Shown: positions 46,901-55,470, numbered from the stretch's first letter. The stretch: 64,000 nucleotides of DNA from Chiridota heheva (GCA_020152595.1 JAIGNY010000145.1:61476-125475), one strand, 5' to 3'. Program-made: numbers and translations. Notes: generated by a model from the sequence alone, not told the origin.

Positions 46901-49900
46901 GCCTCTCCACTCATCACAAAACCCAAACCCTCCCTAACCTCTTCATCAATCTCCACAACCTAATCATAGAGGAATTCTCAAACTACACCTCCATCTATAC
47001 TGATGGCTCCACGGAAGGCAACAAGACAGCTGCTGCTGCCGTCATCAAGACATCACCCTCAGTAGCAGACTTCCCGACTACTCGTCCATCTTTTCAGCCA
47101 AAAAAGAGGCCATCCACCTCGCCCTCAACTTTATTGAGTACCCTCCGCTCAGCCACTTTGCCATTTTCTCCGACTCCAAGGCTGTTCTTACTTCTTTATT
47201 AAATGGGATAACTTCACATCCCACCTCCTCCGACAAGGTCCTTTCGCCCACCTCCTCCGTCGAAAGTCCTTTCGCCCACCTCTGCAGGAAAAGTATTCTT
47301 TTTTTTTGGATACCCAGCCATGTTGGCATCCCTGGCAATGACAGGGCTGCCAGGGCTGATGCAGCCGCTAAGCTTGCCCTTAACTCCTCCCACCCCTTTA
47401 CCCAAAATCCTTTCTGACATTAAACCGCTTATCGCTTCCCTTGTTCGTGACTGCTGGCAAACTTCATGGAACTCCTAAATTGATGACAAACTCTACGTCA
47501 TCCAGCCCACCATCCCGATTAAACCTACCATCAACAACATCTCTCATATCGACAACATTCATATTACCCGCCTCAGAATAGGTCACACCCACCTCACTCA
47601 CTCCCACCTCCTTATTGGCTCTCCCCAATCAACAATTGCCATTGCACCCTCACAGTCCATCACATTCTCCTTGCTTGCCCCCTGTACAACCTTCCCATAG
47701 CTTCCCTTGCTCCCCACAACTTAATTGCTGAGTTCTTCCAGAAAAACCCTTTGGATAAAATTATTTCCTTCCTTCATCATGCTTCTCTCTATAACTATAT
47801 TTAGTTCTCCTCTTCCACCCCCCTCTCTACTTTTTTCTTTTCTTTTACCTATGCACCTCTTTCTCGATCCCAGCTTTCTGACTTTTTGTTCTTGTATTTC
47901 TCTCATTCTTCCAGTTTCCTTTCCTTCCTACCTCTAGAATGATCTGACCTCTCAGGCACAATTTGACCCCTGTTGTCTTGATGCCGTTAAGCCCTCATCA
48001 ATCACCTTACTCTACTAGCACTTTTTTAAAAATGCGCTCGGAAGATTACATTTTAAGTCAGTTAAAAATTGGACTATTTTACAACTTTTTCCCATTTGAG
48101 TGTTAGATACAGTTTTAAAGAAATGATGTCAATTTGTGGTGATACCTGATTATTTCTCCTTAAGTATCTCTTATGTAAACCCTTTGCTTTTTCATCTTTT
48201 GAATGAATTTACAGCTGTGTCTAAGTATTTATAAAACTTGATCATACCCAAATCAACATTTTGATGAGAAAGATTTAATCAACAACTGAATTTGAAGCAC
48301 AAATTAAGATTACATAATGATCTTGAAGTTGAACACGTCTTGAAGTATACTGTTTCAAAAATTGTGAATGAAATAAGAATTCTTGGAACTTAGATAAACC
48401 ATAATTTAAAATAATAAAAAGAATGTTGCATTTCAACTCGCTAGGTGTCACTAGAACATTTAGTAATAACGATAATGCTTTTCTTGTGAAACACAACCGT
48501 GATTTCCAAATTGGCAACCGATTGTGATCCCAAAATCTTGAATAAACTTCACAACACCCTACCTTTTCTCTCCTCACCAACCTCTCTGGCAACAAAGAGG
48601 CTATTATCCCCCATCGCTCACCTTAAAGCCGTTACACATTAAATGTGACTCGTTGAGCGATTTCTTAAATAATCTGACAGGAAATAAATATTACAAGATG
48701 CGTTCGATTTTTTGCTTACACATGATAGAGTTTACAATTGAGACTTTCTGCTGGTACTGAAAAATTTGCTAGAAATGCTGTCTTGTTAAAACATGGTGAG
48801 AAATTTGCTTTAGTGGGGTGCGTTTTTTGTCGCGATACAAATTTTACTTCAATGGGCATAGAAACGTCCCATAAATCAGTTTTCAGTTATCATCTGGAAA
48901 GCCATTTAATGACGATCCTTCTCTAAAAACGAGGTCAAAATGTTTCTTTCCCTTTGTTTGATTCCATTTTGTTTAAAAAATCGCTTCATGTAATGGCATT
49001 AACTCACACTCTCGCCCATCTTTGATAAATGCAGCAGTCAACTCACCATAAAACAACATTCTCCTTAATTGTCCATTCTTTGTCCCTAGTAAAACCCTCC
49101 ACTCCCCTTAAACTTTAACAATCAACCCTCTACCCCAACGGTTTTTAATTAAATTTCCCGAAGGGCCATCATTTCACAACAGCTTCAGGCCGTGGGCCAA
49201 TCGCATAGAAAAACCAGCATCATGTGACAAACAAAACCCGTCAAAACAATCCCTGAATACAAACAAGTTGAGAGCGTGAGCGATTAGAAGGTCTGGGGTT
49301 CTCTTATCCACCTTCCTTTGACAAGCCGCGAGCTTAATTTATAGCAAAAGTAAAGATAACATTTGATTTGATAAAGCCACGATGTTTTAGTGGCCTGATC
49401 TGCCTAGGAAAGAAACAAAATAAATAAATATTTTGCAATATGTACTGTTCTCTTTGGGATTGATCTTACATTGCATTATATAATGACTATTGTTTGCGGG
49501 CCGAATTGGATTGTCTGGCGGGCCAGATTTAGCCCGCGGGCCACCTCTTAAGAATCGCTGCTCTACCCTGATCTCTTATCTTCAGTGCATCAAATATTAA
49601 AGCTCTTGGTCATAAAGTGAGGGCTTGGTTTTTGCTAAGTCAAGGTAATTTTCAAGTAACAGTCTAATTTTTGATACGTGTCGTTGAAAAATTACTTTCA
49701 TTATTCATAAGAAATAATTATGATTAATTTGAATATTCATATTAAAGGTTTCAAATACCATCACATGCAGGAGAAGTGTGTTAGAATACTCTTGAGACTC
49801 AAGAAAAGTATGCCCTCACTTCTCGGCCACCAGCTCCTTTAACAACACTTAATCCCTTCTCCCTTTTCTCTCAGAAAATCAAGCAGTCAAGAAGATTTTC

Positions 49901-50475
49901 CCATGTCCCCACTTTGTCTTCATTTTTTTTTTAATATTTGCTTCATGTTACTATAGACCATTTCATATAGGAATCAGCAATTTCCCCCAAACTAATTTAA
50001 ATAATATCACATGGCCAAAATTCATGTGTCCATCCATAATGGACCAATTGTATAATGGTGGAATCTTATCGACCAATCAAATATTAGGGGATTATTGGCC
50101 GTCATGCACGATATGGGACCAAGCTGTAAAAAAATGCTTTCAAACTCACGTATCACTTGTGCGTTATACATGAAGGTAATTTGCATGCGCAGTGCTGCTT
50201 TGGAATTATCCTAACAAAACTGCAGCTGATTGGTGGGATAACAAAGGAAAATTTCCCCAGCAGTTGATAGGTCAAAGAACTGAAGAAATCACATTAGGCT
50301 AAAATCGTTCTGACACGGTCTATAAGTTTACCTGTCATGGCACTATGCTGTTGATGTGGACAGGTAAGGATTGTTAGTAATGTGTCCTGGGCATTTATCA
50401 GTGTTGTGGGGATCTGTATCGTATTGCAATGTGTTGTTTTCATTTATGCGTTCTTAATGTTGAGGTAAAGTAGTT

Positions 50476-50568
<93 letters not shown>

Positions 50569-51333
50569 CATATATAATACATACATATATATATAATACA
50601 CACATACATATACAATACATACATATACAATACATACATATACAATACATACATATAGAATACATACACATATAATACATACATACATACACATATACAT
50701 ACATACACATATACATACACCCATACATACACCCACATATACATACATACATACACTTACATACATATATATATATACATATATATATATACATATATAT
50801 ATACACCTATATATGTATATATGTATATATATATCTATATATACATATATATATATATATATATACATACATATATCTATATATACTGCAAATTCTGTGT
50901 TAGATTGTTTAAAATGCATAAGAAACAAGTAAAAAGAATGAAAATGAGATATAAGAAATTCACCCGTTGTAAAAATAGAATAAACCAACTAACCAAGGTG
51001 GTGCTTTACCAAGGATTCATGCACTGGTCATGACAATGCAAATACTTGAAAAGAAGTTTTATAAGTTACGTTAATCATCTCCAAACCAAGCAAACCGTCA
51101 AGGTTGATCCTAGCAGAGATGTCTGGCAATTTTCTGTCACTTATAACATTAAAAATGCCTCAATTATGCCCTCACATGCAAATGAAATCACTGAATATTC
51201 ATAGACTTTTTTTTTTTGTAAGGTTCTGACCCTCATCTATTGACCTTTGTTTACAGAGAATAAAACAGATGTTTTATCCGGTGAAGCTAGTGGTTACCAT
51301 GGAGATGGTTCCCTTGATGACAGTGATAGTTAG
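25985..51333 (+). CDS. DED / NB-ARC / TPR protein, eight-exon core gene model (1050 aa)
   Basis: Joined exons: 25982-26346 (ATG at 25985), 29615-29880, 33481-35206, 36749-37043, 39614-39704, 40183-40314, 43321-43524, 51257-51333 (TAG stop at 51331). Every intron is GT-AG and all seven junction phases agree (2,1,2,0,1,1,1), which gives 3150 coding bases. Approximate residues: DED 11-90; FFGRKNLLD linker 113-121; P-loop GMPGAGKT 140-147; Walker [10 protein letters not shown] 212-220; sensor KFIVTSRT 254-261; CGNIPLA 314-320; winged-helix region about 370-440; TPR repeats about 615-880; Ser/Asp/Glu-rich tail 884-1050. By family knowledge this is a STAND ATPase of the Apaf-1/NLR type: cytosolic, binding ADP/ATP, oligomerising when its TPR sensor is engaged and recruiting DED proteins such as initiator caspases or FADD-like adaptors. 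That role is inferred. No ortholog name can be given. The protein may extend upstream through the exon at 7110-7361. Confidence 0.85.
26400..26660 (+). repeat. Dispersed repeat, also at 62440-62735
   Basis: Shares AAAATCTGCATA(A/C)..AAGTGGGGCAAA, ACTGGTACAGTA and TCAATGCAATA with the second copy, over roughly 230 bp, in the same orientation. Confidence 0.65.
26661..28149. other. Intron 1 sequence without recognised feature
   Basis: Only poly-T and C-rich patches (26745-26760, 27369-27390) and short frames without support. Confidence 0.5.
28150..28320 (+). repeat. Diverged 24-bp-satellite-like units
   Basis: Spaced copies of GGCATGTGGGAC and ATGTGGGACATG, the kernel of the large satellite at 52484-53775, lie inside intron 1. 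Confidence 0.55.
28700..28914. repeat. (TA)n / ATCT microsatellite
   Basis: About 215 bases of TA dinucleotides with ATCT interruptions. Confidence 0.97.
29167..29545 (-). mobile_element. S1 SINE with duplicated segment
   Basis: 29385-29545 is a minus-strand S1 body and head remnant (CAGGTAGGATGTTACTGTCC, CCGAAGGACGG, CAACTGAAC). The preceding segment ATTCTTCAGGCTGCAGC...TTGCATTGGCTTG occurs twice about 138 bp apart (29170 and 29308), so part of the insertion and its flank was tandemly duplicated. Confidence 0.6.
29615..29880 (+). CDS. Core exon 2: NB-ARC P-loop
   Basis: The acceptor TAACCCAG|C completes the split serine codon (AG+C) and the donor is ACAA|GTACGA (phase 1). It encodes [16 protein letters not shown], a textbook Walker A/P-loop with Lys146-Thr147 for nucleotide phosphate binding, then [20 protein letters not shown], which matches the region after the P-loop where NB-ARC proteins have a hydrophobic strand ending in Asp-Leu-Arg. 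An alternative acceptor eight bases downstream (29621-29622) would break the reading frame. The upstream intron (26347-29614) carries a dispersed repeat, diverged 24-bp-satellite-like units, a TA microsatellite and SINE1 fragments. Confidence 0.88.
30150..30390 (+). mobile_element. SINE-like element, family S3
   Basis: A B-box-like GTGGGTTCAGTCCCC, then CTTGGTGCTCAGCATAAGGG and the tail AGTGCTTTGAGCATGCGTTG / GCGCCATATAAAA, a tail type widespread in invertebrate SINEs. Confidence 0.6.
30655..30850 (-). mobile_element. tRNA-derived SINE, family S2 (3' part)
   Basis: The reverse complement shares AAGACGCTTTACT, CTGGGGAGTTTTATCTGCGA, TGGACTGGCGTCC and GAGTCATGTAATCTCAT with the + copies at 55625-55890 and 58330-58575. 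Confidence 0.75.
30851..32555. other. Intron 2 sequence, no gene seen
   Basis: Includes a G run at 31516-31532 and three short copies of TTTCC(A/C)CCAACATG near 31680-31740. A 123-codon minus-strand frame at 32085-32456 has no recognised domain. Confidence 0.45.
32556..33400 (+). repeat. ~290-bp tandem repeats, intron 2
   Basis: Three diverged units with GGTACACAGATAGCCCATG, GTGGTGATG, TAGTGGGCGGAGCT and AAAAGAGCTTGTAAACAC. The same family makes six units in intron 4. Confidence 0.8.
33481..35206 (+). CDS. Core exon 3: NB-ARC core, winged helix and TPRs
   Basis: At 1726 bases this is the largest exon; acceptor GGTTTTCAG|AAGG, donor GGAAAG|GTGAGT (phase 2). In order: [10 protein letters not shown] (Walker B region, strand ending in acidic residues), [10 protein letters not shown] (sensor 1 / RNBS-B, with the arginine), [14 protein letters not shown] (the GxP/GLPLA motif contacting nucleotide), [20 protein letters not shown] (winged-helix region typical of NB-ARC proteins), then a helical stretch and TPRs, e.g. 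[17 protein letters not shown] and [18 protein letters not shown]. Walker B has FDSAD rather than the commoner LDDxx, so the first acidic residue is kept but the second position is Ser. Its length without stops, third-base pattern and motif order make it the most certain coding DNA in the window. Confidence 0.95.
35578..35765 (+). repeat. 16-bp minisatellite in intron 3
   Basis: Unit TGCCTCGTCCTGCAAA, about 12 copies, some with G for T at the first position of the unit. Several short frames through it are artefacts. Confidence 0.95.
36199..36608 (+). repeat. 82-bp tandem repeat, five copies
   Basis: Units begin CAGCAGGGACCACAAGGAT at 36199, 36282, 36363, 36445 and 36527 and share TTCCATGG(T/C)CTGTGATGCA and GGAATCACCCCTGCAGATCC. 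It lies 140 bp before exon 4. Confidence 0.93.
36749..37043 (+). CDS. Core exon 4: C-terminal TPRs
   Basis: The acceptor TATTTTAG|TTATGATG completes the serine codon left by exon 3 (AG+T) and the donor is TTTGAG|GTAATT (phase 0). It encodes 98 residues, including [20 protein letters not shown] and [15 protein letters not shown], a clear TPR with the small residue/aromatic pattern (Y-x-x-G-x-I-Y, then A/F-x-x-A-L). A basic helical end follows ([11 protein letters not shown]). The exon is immediately preceded by 82-bp tandem repeats (36199-36608) and followed by a TIR element carrying a nested MITE. Confidence 0.9.
37061..37478. mobile_element. TIR element T5 with nested MITE
   Basis: Arms AAGTAATAAGCGTTTACGAA and AATACGTCCAATACGGTA, plus the interior GGTTCTATGCTAGCCCCACA, match the element at 56329-56652 (inverted). 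Its right arm is split by the 109-bp MITE at 37354-37462. Confidence 0.7.
37354..37462. mobile_element. 109-bp TTAA-type MITE (copy B)
   Basis: The perfect 18-bp terminal repeat TTAACCCTTACTCTACCA faces TGGTAGAGTAAGGGTTAA. The interior contains GGCGATAATATCGCC (self-complementary). The T5 element it interrupts shows the pre-insertion sequence, so TTAA is a duplicated target. TTAA target plus ends starting CCC are piggyBac hallmarks; no transposase is encoded. Confidence 0.85.
37915..39500 (+). repeat. ~290-bp tandem repeats, intron 4, six units
   Basis: The kernel ACAGATAGCCCATGG recurs near 37977, 38249, 38539, 38849, 39148 and 39446. Each unit has GATGTCATGCATATTAATGA, GTAGGCGGGGCTTAATGT and a second TGGGCGGGGCTTAAT. 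The units are homologous to those of intron 2. Confidence 0.88.
39614..39704 (+). CDS. Core exon 5: acidic/serine linker
   Basis: Acceptor TTAATTGCAG|GCAGCAG, donor TCAGAAG|GTACAT (phase 1). It encodes 30 residues, very rich in charged residues and serine ([20 protein letters not shown] then TSSSE), predicted disordered. The exon is called from splice signals, frame continuity with exons 4 and 6 and composition; it carries no domain of its own. The serine clusters in acidic context look like casein-kinase-2 type sites (inference). Confidence 0.7.
40183..40314 (+). CDS. Core exon 6: serine-rich linker
   Basis: Acceptor CTGATTTTCAG|GCAGTG, donor CAGACAG|GTATGT (phase 1 at both ends). It encodes [20 protein letters not shown] then a Gln/Glu/Lys-rich stretch ending in MELDQT. 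Like exon 5 it is low-complexity and probably disordered. Because the exon is symmetric (132 bases, phase 1-1), it could be skipped or included without changing frame, so alternative isoforms are possible. Confidence 0.7.
40441..40540 (+). mobile_element. M2 MITE, single arm
   Basis: GGATTAGTTCAGGGG, GAAAGAGGACTTCAAAAGAA and AGTGAAGAAATCATT match the left arm of the M2 copies at 7803 and 43652. Confidence 0.7.
40577..40872 (+). mobile_element. Non-LTR reverse transcriptase fragment (LDFADD type)
   Basis: Open frame reading [15 protein letters not shown] (RT motif C, here FADD), then [12 protein letters not shown] and [19 protein letters not shown], typical of the palm and thumb of RTE/CR1-like reverse transcriptases. 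It differs from the neighbouring YVDD elements. It is truncated on both sides, its right end joining another element at about 40873. Confidence 0.75.
40873..43230 (+). mobile_element. I/Nimb-like non-LTR retrotransposon, 5'-truncated, decayed
   Basis: Homologous to 45670-48000 in the same orientation. RT remnants include [19 protein letters not shown] and YVDD at 41338-41349. RNase H is visible in pieces: [15 protein letters not shown] (42210), [20 protein letters not shown] and [20 protein letters not shown], i.e. the D-E-D-D/H active-site order. Frameshifts and an internal stop after LNYI make it inactive. It ends in GTGCCGTTAAGCCCTCATC followed by CAAA repeats. It sits in intron 6. Confidence 0.85.
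43321..43524 (+). CDS. Core exon 7: C-terminal tail
   Basis: Acceptor TTTCTTTTTTAG|ATGG; the donor AAAG|GTTTGA is weak. It encodes 68 residues including [37 protein letters not shown] and [14 protein letters not shown]; no known domain was recognised. The exon is symmetric (204 bases, phase 1-1). If the weak donor is not used, the frame runs nine codons further to a TAA at 43542-43544, giving a shorter carboxyl end. The intron upstream holds a chimeric pair of retrotransposon fragments. Confidence 0.7.
43652..44224. mobile_element. M2 inverted-repeat MITE, long copy
   Basis: The left arm AGGTCTTTAAAGGATTAG ... ATGAAAGAGGACTTCAAAAG ... TTATTCCGTTAAGGAGATAT is mirrored by ATATCTCCTTAACGGAATAA ... 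TTTTGAAGTCCTCTGTCAT ... CTAATCCTTCAAGGCCT. Arms are about 150 bp, with no coding capacity. Confidence 0.8.
44321..44602. mobile_element. TTAA-type MITE composite (copies C and D)
   Basis: Copy C is a 109-bp core (44321-44429) followed by the same 136-bp segment as in copy A (44430-44565, with CCAACTCGAAAATAT and GGCGGCCCAGCGGGTC, reverse orientation to A), then a second core start, copy D (44566-44602), which is cut off by the retrotransposon. Confidence 0.75.
44603..48000 (+). mobile_element. I/Nimb-like non-LTR retrotransposon, near full RT region
   Basis: In order: C-terminal part of the AP endonuclease with SDHNPLLIH (44757); the linker [21 protein letters not shown] with motif [12 protein letters not shown] (45859), motif B GVPQGSIL (46029) and motif C YVDD (46125); RNase H with YTDGS (46996), [10 protein letters not shown] and [12 protein letters not shown] (near 47310); and a 3' end GATGCCGTTAAGCCCTCATC. 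Several frame changes disrupt it. The 5' end lies inside MITE copy D, so it inserted after that MITE. It sits in intron 7. Confidence 0.85.
48004..48045. mobile_element. TTAA-type MITE fragment (copy E)
   Basis: CCTTACTCTACTAGCACTTT and AATGCGCTCGGAAG match the opposite arm of the 109-bp core; the rest is lost. Confidence 0.65.
48046..49127. other. Intron 7 sequence, no gene seen
   Basis: No splice-supported coding segment and no clear repeat. Short frames have no recognisable domain. Confidence 0.5.
49136..49560. mobile_element. hAT-like non-autonomous element, 425 bp
   Basis: Flanked by a perfect 8-bp direct repeat, CTCTACCC (49128-49135 and 49561-49568). The ends CAACGGTTTTTAA and, on the other strand, CAGCGATTCTTAA are imperfect terminal inverted repeats. 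The right end carries GGGCCAGATTTAGCCCGCGG, a motif class common at hAT ends. No transposase frame. Confidence 0.85.
49569..50472. other. Intron 7 sequence, no gene seen
   Basis: No recognised element or open frame with support. Confidence 0.5.
50473..50886. repeat. (TA)n and ATACATAC microsatellite complex
   Basis: About 90 bases of pure TA, then ATACATATAC/ATACACATAC arrays, then TA-rich again. Tyr/Ile/Cys-only frames are artefacts. Confidence 0.97.
51257..51333 (+). CDS. Core exon 8: last coding exon and stop
   Basis: The acceptor CCTTTGTTTACAG|AGAATAAAAC follows a pyrimidine tract. The exon adds 24 residues ([20 protein letters not shown] then DDSDS) and ends at TAG 51331-51333. Its acidic/serine composition continues the tail of exons 5-7, and its phase fits exon 7, which is the argument for joining across a 7.7-kb intron. 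The downstream AATAAA at 51792 supports a transcript end here. Confidence 0.65.
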
Positions 51334-51830
51334 AAAGATGGTCAGCACGACAAACATGTAGCAGAGAGGAAGAAAAGAGCAGACAAACCAGAGGAGCAAG
51401 AAGGAGATACTGATTTGTAGAAAGGGATGATCCATCCATCCTAATTGGTCATGTAGGCAAGTGGTACCATCTTGTAAGAAATGTTTTCAACTTTTAAAGT
51501 TACTAAGTGCTGTTCTATAAGATAGACCATTACTTTTTCCATCCAGTTGAACATATTTTAATTATGGTAATGTATTTAACAATTGCCATCTGCTTGCATT
51601 GTAGTGTTGAATTATAGTTTCATCAAAAATCAGAAATTTAGTACAGAAAGTAACCTAAAAGTTTGTAAATAGGATTGTAAAAGTTTGATCAAGTTTATAT
51701 TCAGTACTTAAATATTATCATTGAAATCATGAAGCAAGAGGCAACTTAAATTTTGCAAAAATAATCATACATTTAATATAGTTAAATATTTAATAAAAAT
51801 ACAAGCTTTGTTTTATTATTTTAAGCAGGT
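51334..51830 (+). promoter_or_regulatory. Putative 3' UTR with poly(A) signal
   Basis: AT-rich sequence follows the stop codon. AATAAA is at 51792-51797, about 460 bases after the stop, and a T-rich stretch follows at 51809-51835, as expected for cleavage and polyadenylation. No other gene signal is present. Confidence 0.5.
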
Positions 51831-52155
51831 TTATTTTGAACATGTTATTTATCTGAATAATTATTGTACTACTTAAAATTTCCTTGCAAAATGTTAAAGT
51901 TTTTCAGAGACACTTCAGACAGGATTGAAGACTAGTTTCCTTAAAACGTCTACAAAACATCTGATATTTCCTTAGAAGATAACTGTGAATTGATATAATT
52001 TTCCAATATTCCTCAGAAATCCTCAAGCGTCTCTCTCTTGTAGCACTTGAGATTAAATCCTTAAAATTCTTTAAAATATTTGGGCACCAACAGTTGTATC
52101 AGGCATGATTATTAAATTTGCCTTTATTATTAAACTCCGCCTTTATTATTGTGGT

Positions 52156-54480
52156 CATTTGCATAAAATTGCTACAGTATATGAACTGACCAGACTTTTT
52201 CATTTCATATGCTTAGTCAGGGAGTGTGACAGGATGTGAATGCATATGGACAGGGACGGATGCCATGTGGGACATGGATGGGAGGGGGGAATATGATACA
52301 GTATATACCATGTGGTATACACCAAGGGCTATATCAGGCATAATTATTTGACTCAGCCTTTTTTTCTTATTCAAGAAGTCATTTGCATATAAGTTATTGT
52401 ATAAACTGACATTTTTATACATAGTATGCTCAATCAGGCACTGTGATAGCTAGGATGAGACTTCTTATGGGGCCTATGGGACATCATGTGGGACATGGGG
52501 TGGGATGCCATGTGGGACATGTGGTGGGATGCCATGTGGGACATGGGGTGGGATGCCATGTGGGACATGAGGTGGGATGCCATGTGGGACATGGGGTGGG
52601 ATGCCATGTGGGACATGGGGTGGGATGCCATGTGGGACATGGGGTGGGATGCCATGTGGGACATGGGGTGGGATGCCATGTGGGACATGGGGTGGGATGC
52701 CATGTGGGACATGGGGTGGGATGCTATGTGGGACATGGAGTGGGATGCCATGCGGGACATGAGGTGGGATGCCATTTGGGACATGGGGTGGAATGCCATG
52801 TGGGACATGGGTTGGGATGCCATGTGGGACATGGGGTGGAATGCCATGTGGGACATGGAGTGGGATGCCATGTAGAACATGGGGTGGGATGCCATGTGGG
52901 ACATGGAATTGGATGCCATGTGGGACATGGGGTGGGATGCTATGTGGGACATGGGGTGGGATGCTATGTGGGACATGGGGTGGGATGCCATGTGGGACAT
53001 GGGGTGGGATGCCATGTGGGACATGGGGTGGGATGCCATGTGGGACATGGGGTGGGATGCCATGTGGGACATGGGGTGGGATGCCATGTGGGACATGGGG
53101 TGGGATGCCATGTGGGACATGGGGTGGGATGCCATGTGGGACATGGGGTGGGATGCCATGTGGGACATGGGGTGGGATGCCATGTGGGACAGGGTGGGAT
53201 GCCATGTGGGACATGGAGTGGGATGCCATGTGGGACATGGGGTGGGATGCCATGTGGGACATGGGGTGGGATGCCATGTGGGACATGGGGTGGGATGCCA
53301 TGTGGGACATGGGGGGGATGCCATGTGGGACATGGGGTGGGATGCCATGTGGGACATGGGGTGGGATGCCATGTGGGACATGGGATGGGATGTCGTGTGG
53401 GACATGGGGTCGGATGCCATGTTGGACATGGGGTGGGACTCCATGTGGGACATGGGGTGGGATGCCATATGGGACATGGGGTGGGATGCCATGTGGGACA
53501 TGGGGTGGGATGCCATGTGGGGCATGGGGTGGGATGCCATGTGGGACATGGGGTGGGATGCCATGTGGGACATGGGGTGGGATGCCATGTGGGACATGGG
53601 GTGGGATGCCATGTGGGACATGGGGTGGGATGCCATGTGGAACAGGGTGGAATGCCATGTAGGATATATGGTGGAATGCCATGCAGGACATAGGGTGGAA
53701 TGTCATGGGATGGAATGTCATATGGGACATGGAATGTCATATGGGACATGGGATGTCATGTGGGACATGGGGTCCCACCACATTTTAACAAGTCATTTGC
53801 ATTCGAGTTATTATATGAACTGGCACTTTCATACATAGTATGTTCAATCAGGGACTGTGATAGCTAGGATGAGACTTCTTATGGAGCCTATGGGATGTCA
53901 TGTGGGACATAGGGTGGGATGACATGGGGTAGGGTGCCATGTGGAATGTCATGTGGGACATGGGATGCCACGAGTAACACAGAGTGTGACATAGGTCGGG
54001 ATGCCATGTGTGACATAGGGTAGGATGCCATAGGGGTAGAAGGCTATGTGGGACATAGGGGAGGAGGCCATGGGAACATGGGATGTGATGCCATGTGGGA
54101 CATAAAGATGTCATTGGGACATTGGGAGGGATACTATGTGGAACATATATTGGGACATAATGTGGGATGCCATGTGGGACATCAGGTGCGAAGCCACTGA
54201 TGCGGGACATAGAGAGGGATGCCATGTGGGACATAGGGAGGGATATCATGTGGGTCATAGGGTGGGATGCCATGTGGGACATGGTAGAATGCCATGTGGG
54301 ACATGGTAGAATGCCATGTGGGACATATGGTGGAATGCCATGTGGGACATATGGTGGAATGCCATGTGAGACATACTGTATGGTGGGATGCCATGGTGGA
54401 ATGGGATGTCATGTGGGACATGGGGTGGGATGCCGTGTGGGACATGGGATGCCATGTGGGACTTAGTATTAGAAGCCATT
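52156..54480 (+). repeat. 24-bp satellite block
   Basis: The core at 52484-53775 is about 53 copies of a 24-bp unit containing GGATGCCATGTGGGACATGG plus GGGT, highly uniform in the centre. Degenerate copies extend to about 54480. A flanking segment (TCATTTGCAT...CATAGTATG(C/T)TCAATCAGG...GATAGCTAGGATGAGACTTC) occurs before (52380) and after (53793) the core, with a shorter form at 52156, so blocks have been duplicated. The 24-bp unit keeps all six frames open for up to 418 codons. Confidence 0.95.
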
Positions 54481-54809
54481 TTTTTTCATAATTGGCCGGG
54501 TCATATGATATGGGTGTCAATTTGCATGGGCATGCGAACCATGACAGTATTTACCATTCTAGTTTAATCTTAATATCAAATTTGTTGTTGAATAGAAACC
54601 TGGCACACTTCGATTTTTTTCTCTAGAAAGCTGCTAATCCCATTGCTAACTGCTTAATATTTTATATGAATTGTCACATTTACTTATTTAAAATTGTGTA
54701 AAAATGTTCAAGCAGTGATATTCCTAGAAGCTTGAGTCAGTGACTCAGTGGCACTTCTCGTTAAATTGGTGTATTGTGTAACAGAACAATATTTATGTGA
54801 ATATTAAGG

Positions 54810-55470
54810 GAGAATGTAGCCCAGTTGTTCATCATAAAATGATAATTGTAATCCGGTAGTACTGTACATCATAAAATGATAATTGTAATTCAGTAGTACT
54901 GTACATCATCAAATGATAATTGTAACCCGGCAGTACTGTACATCAAAAATGATAATTGTAACCCGGAGTACTGTACATCATAAAATGATAATTGTAACCC
55001 GGTAGTACTGTACATCATAAAATGATAATTGTAACCCGGCAGTACTGTACATCAAAAAATGATAATTGTAACCCAGAGTACTGTACATCATAAAATGATA
55101 ATTGTAATTCGGTAGTACTGTACATCATAAAATGATAATTGTAACTCGGCAGTACTGTACATCATAAAATGATAATTGTAATTTGGCAGTACTGTACATC
55201 ATAAAATGATAATTGTAACCCGGCAGTACTGTACATCATAAAATGATAAACCCAGTATTACTGTACATCAGAAAAAGATGATTGTAACCCAGTATTACAT
55301 CAGATAATGGAGATTGTAAATCAATTGTATTTAATACATTGGTGATTGTAGGCAGCCAGTAGTTCGTCATAAAATGAGGTTTGTAATGCGGTAACAAGAA
55401 CTTCATGAAATGGTGATTGTAGCCCAGTAGTTCTTCATCAAATGAGTATTGTATCCCAAAAGTGCACTAT
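54810..55470 (+). repeat. 37-bp tandem repeat, about 12 units plus decayed tail
   Basis: Each unit contains CATAAAATGATAATTGTAA followed by CCCGGCAGTACTGTA with small variations. Copies become irregular after 55260. There are no spacers, so this is not a CRISPR array. Confidence 0.93.

Noticed and set aside
50440..50988. Tyr/Ile/Cys-rich proteins
   Set aside because: Translation of TA and ATACATAC microsatellite DNA.
52434..53838. Frames of about 260-418 codons with HVGHGVGC, MSHMASHP or MGWDAMWD repeats
   Set aside because: All six frames are open because the 24-bp satellite unit has no stop; coding in six frames at once is implausible.
54810..55470. Regular 37-bp repeats resembling a CRISPR array
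   Set aside because: Units are directly adjacent with no unique spacers, and the context is an animal genome without cas genes.
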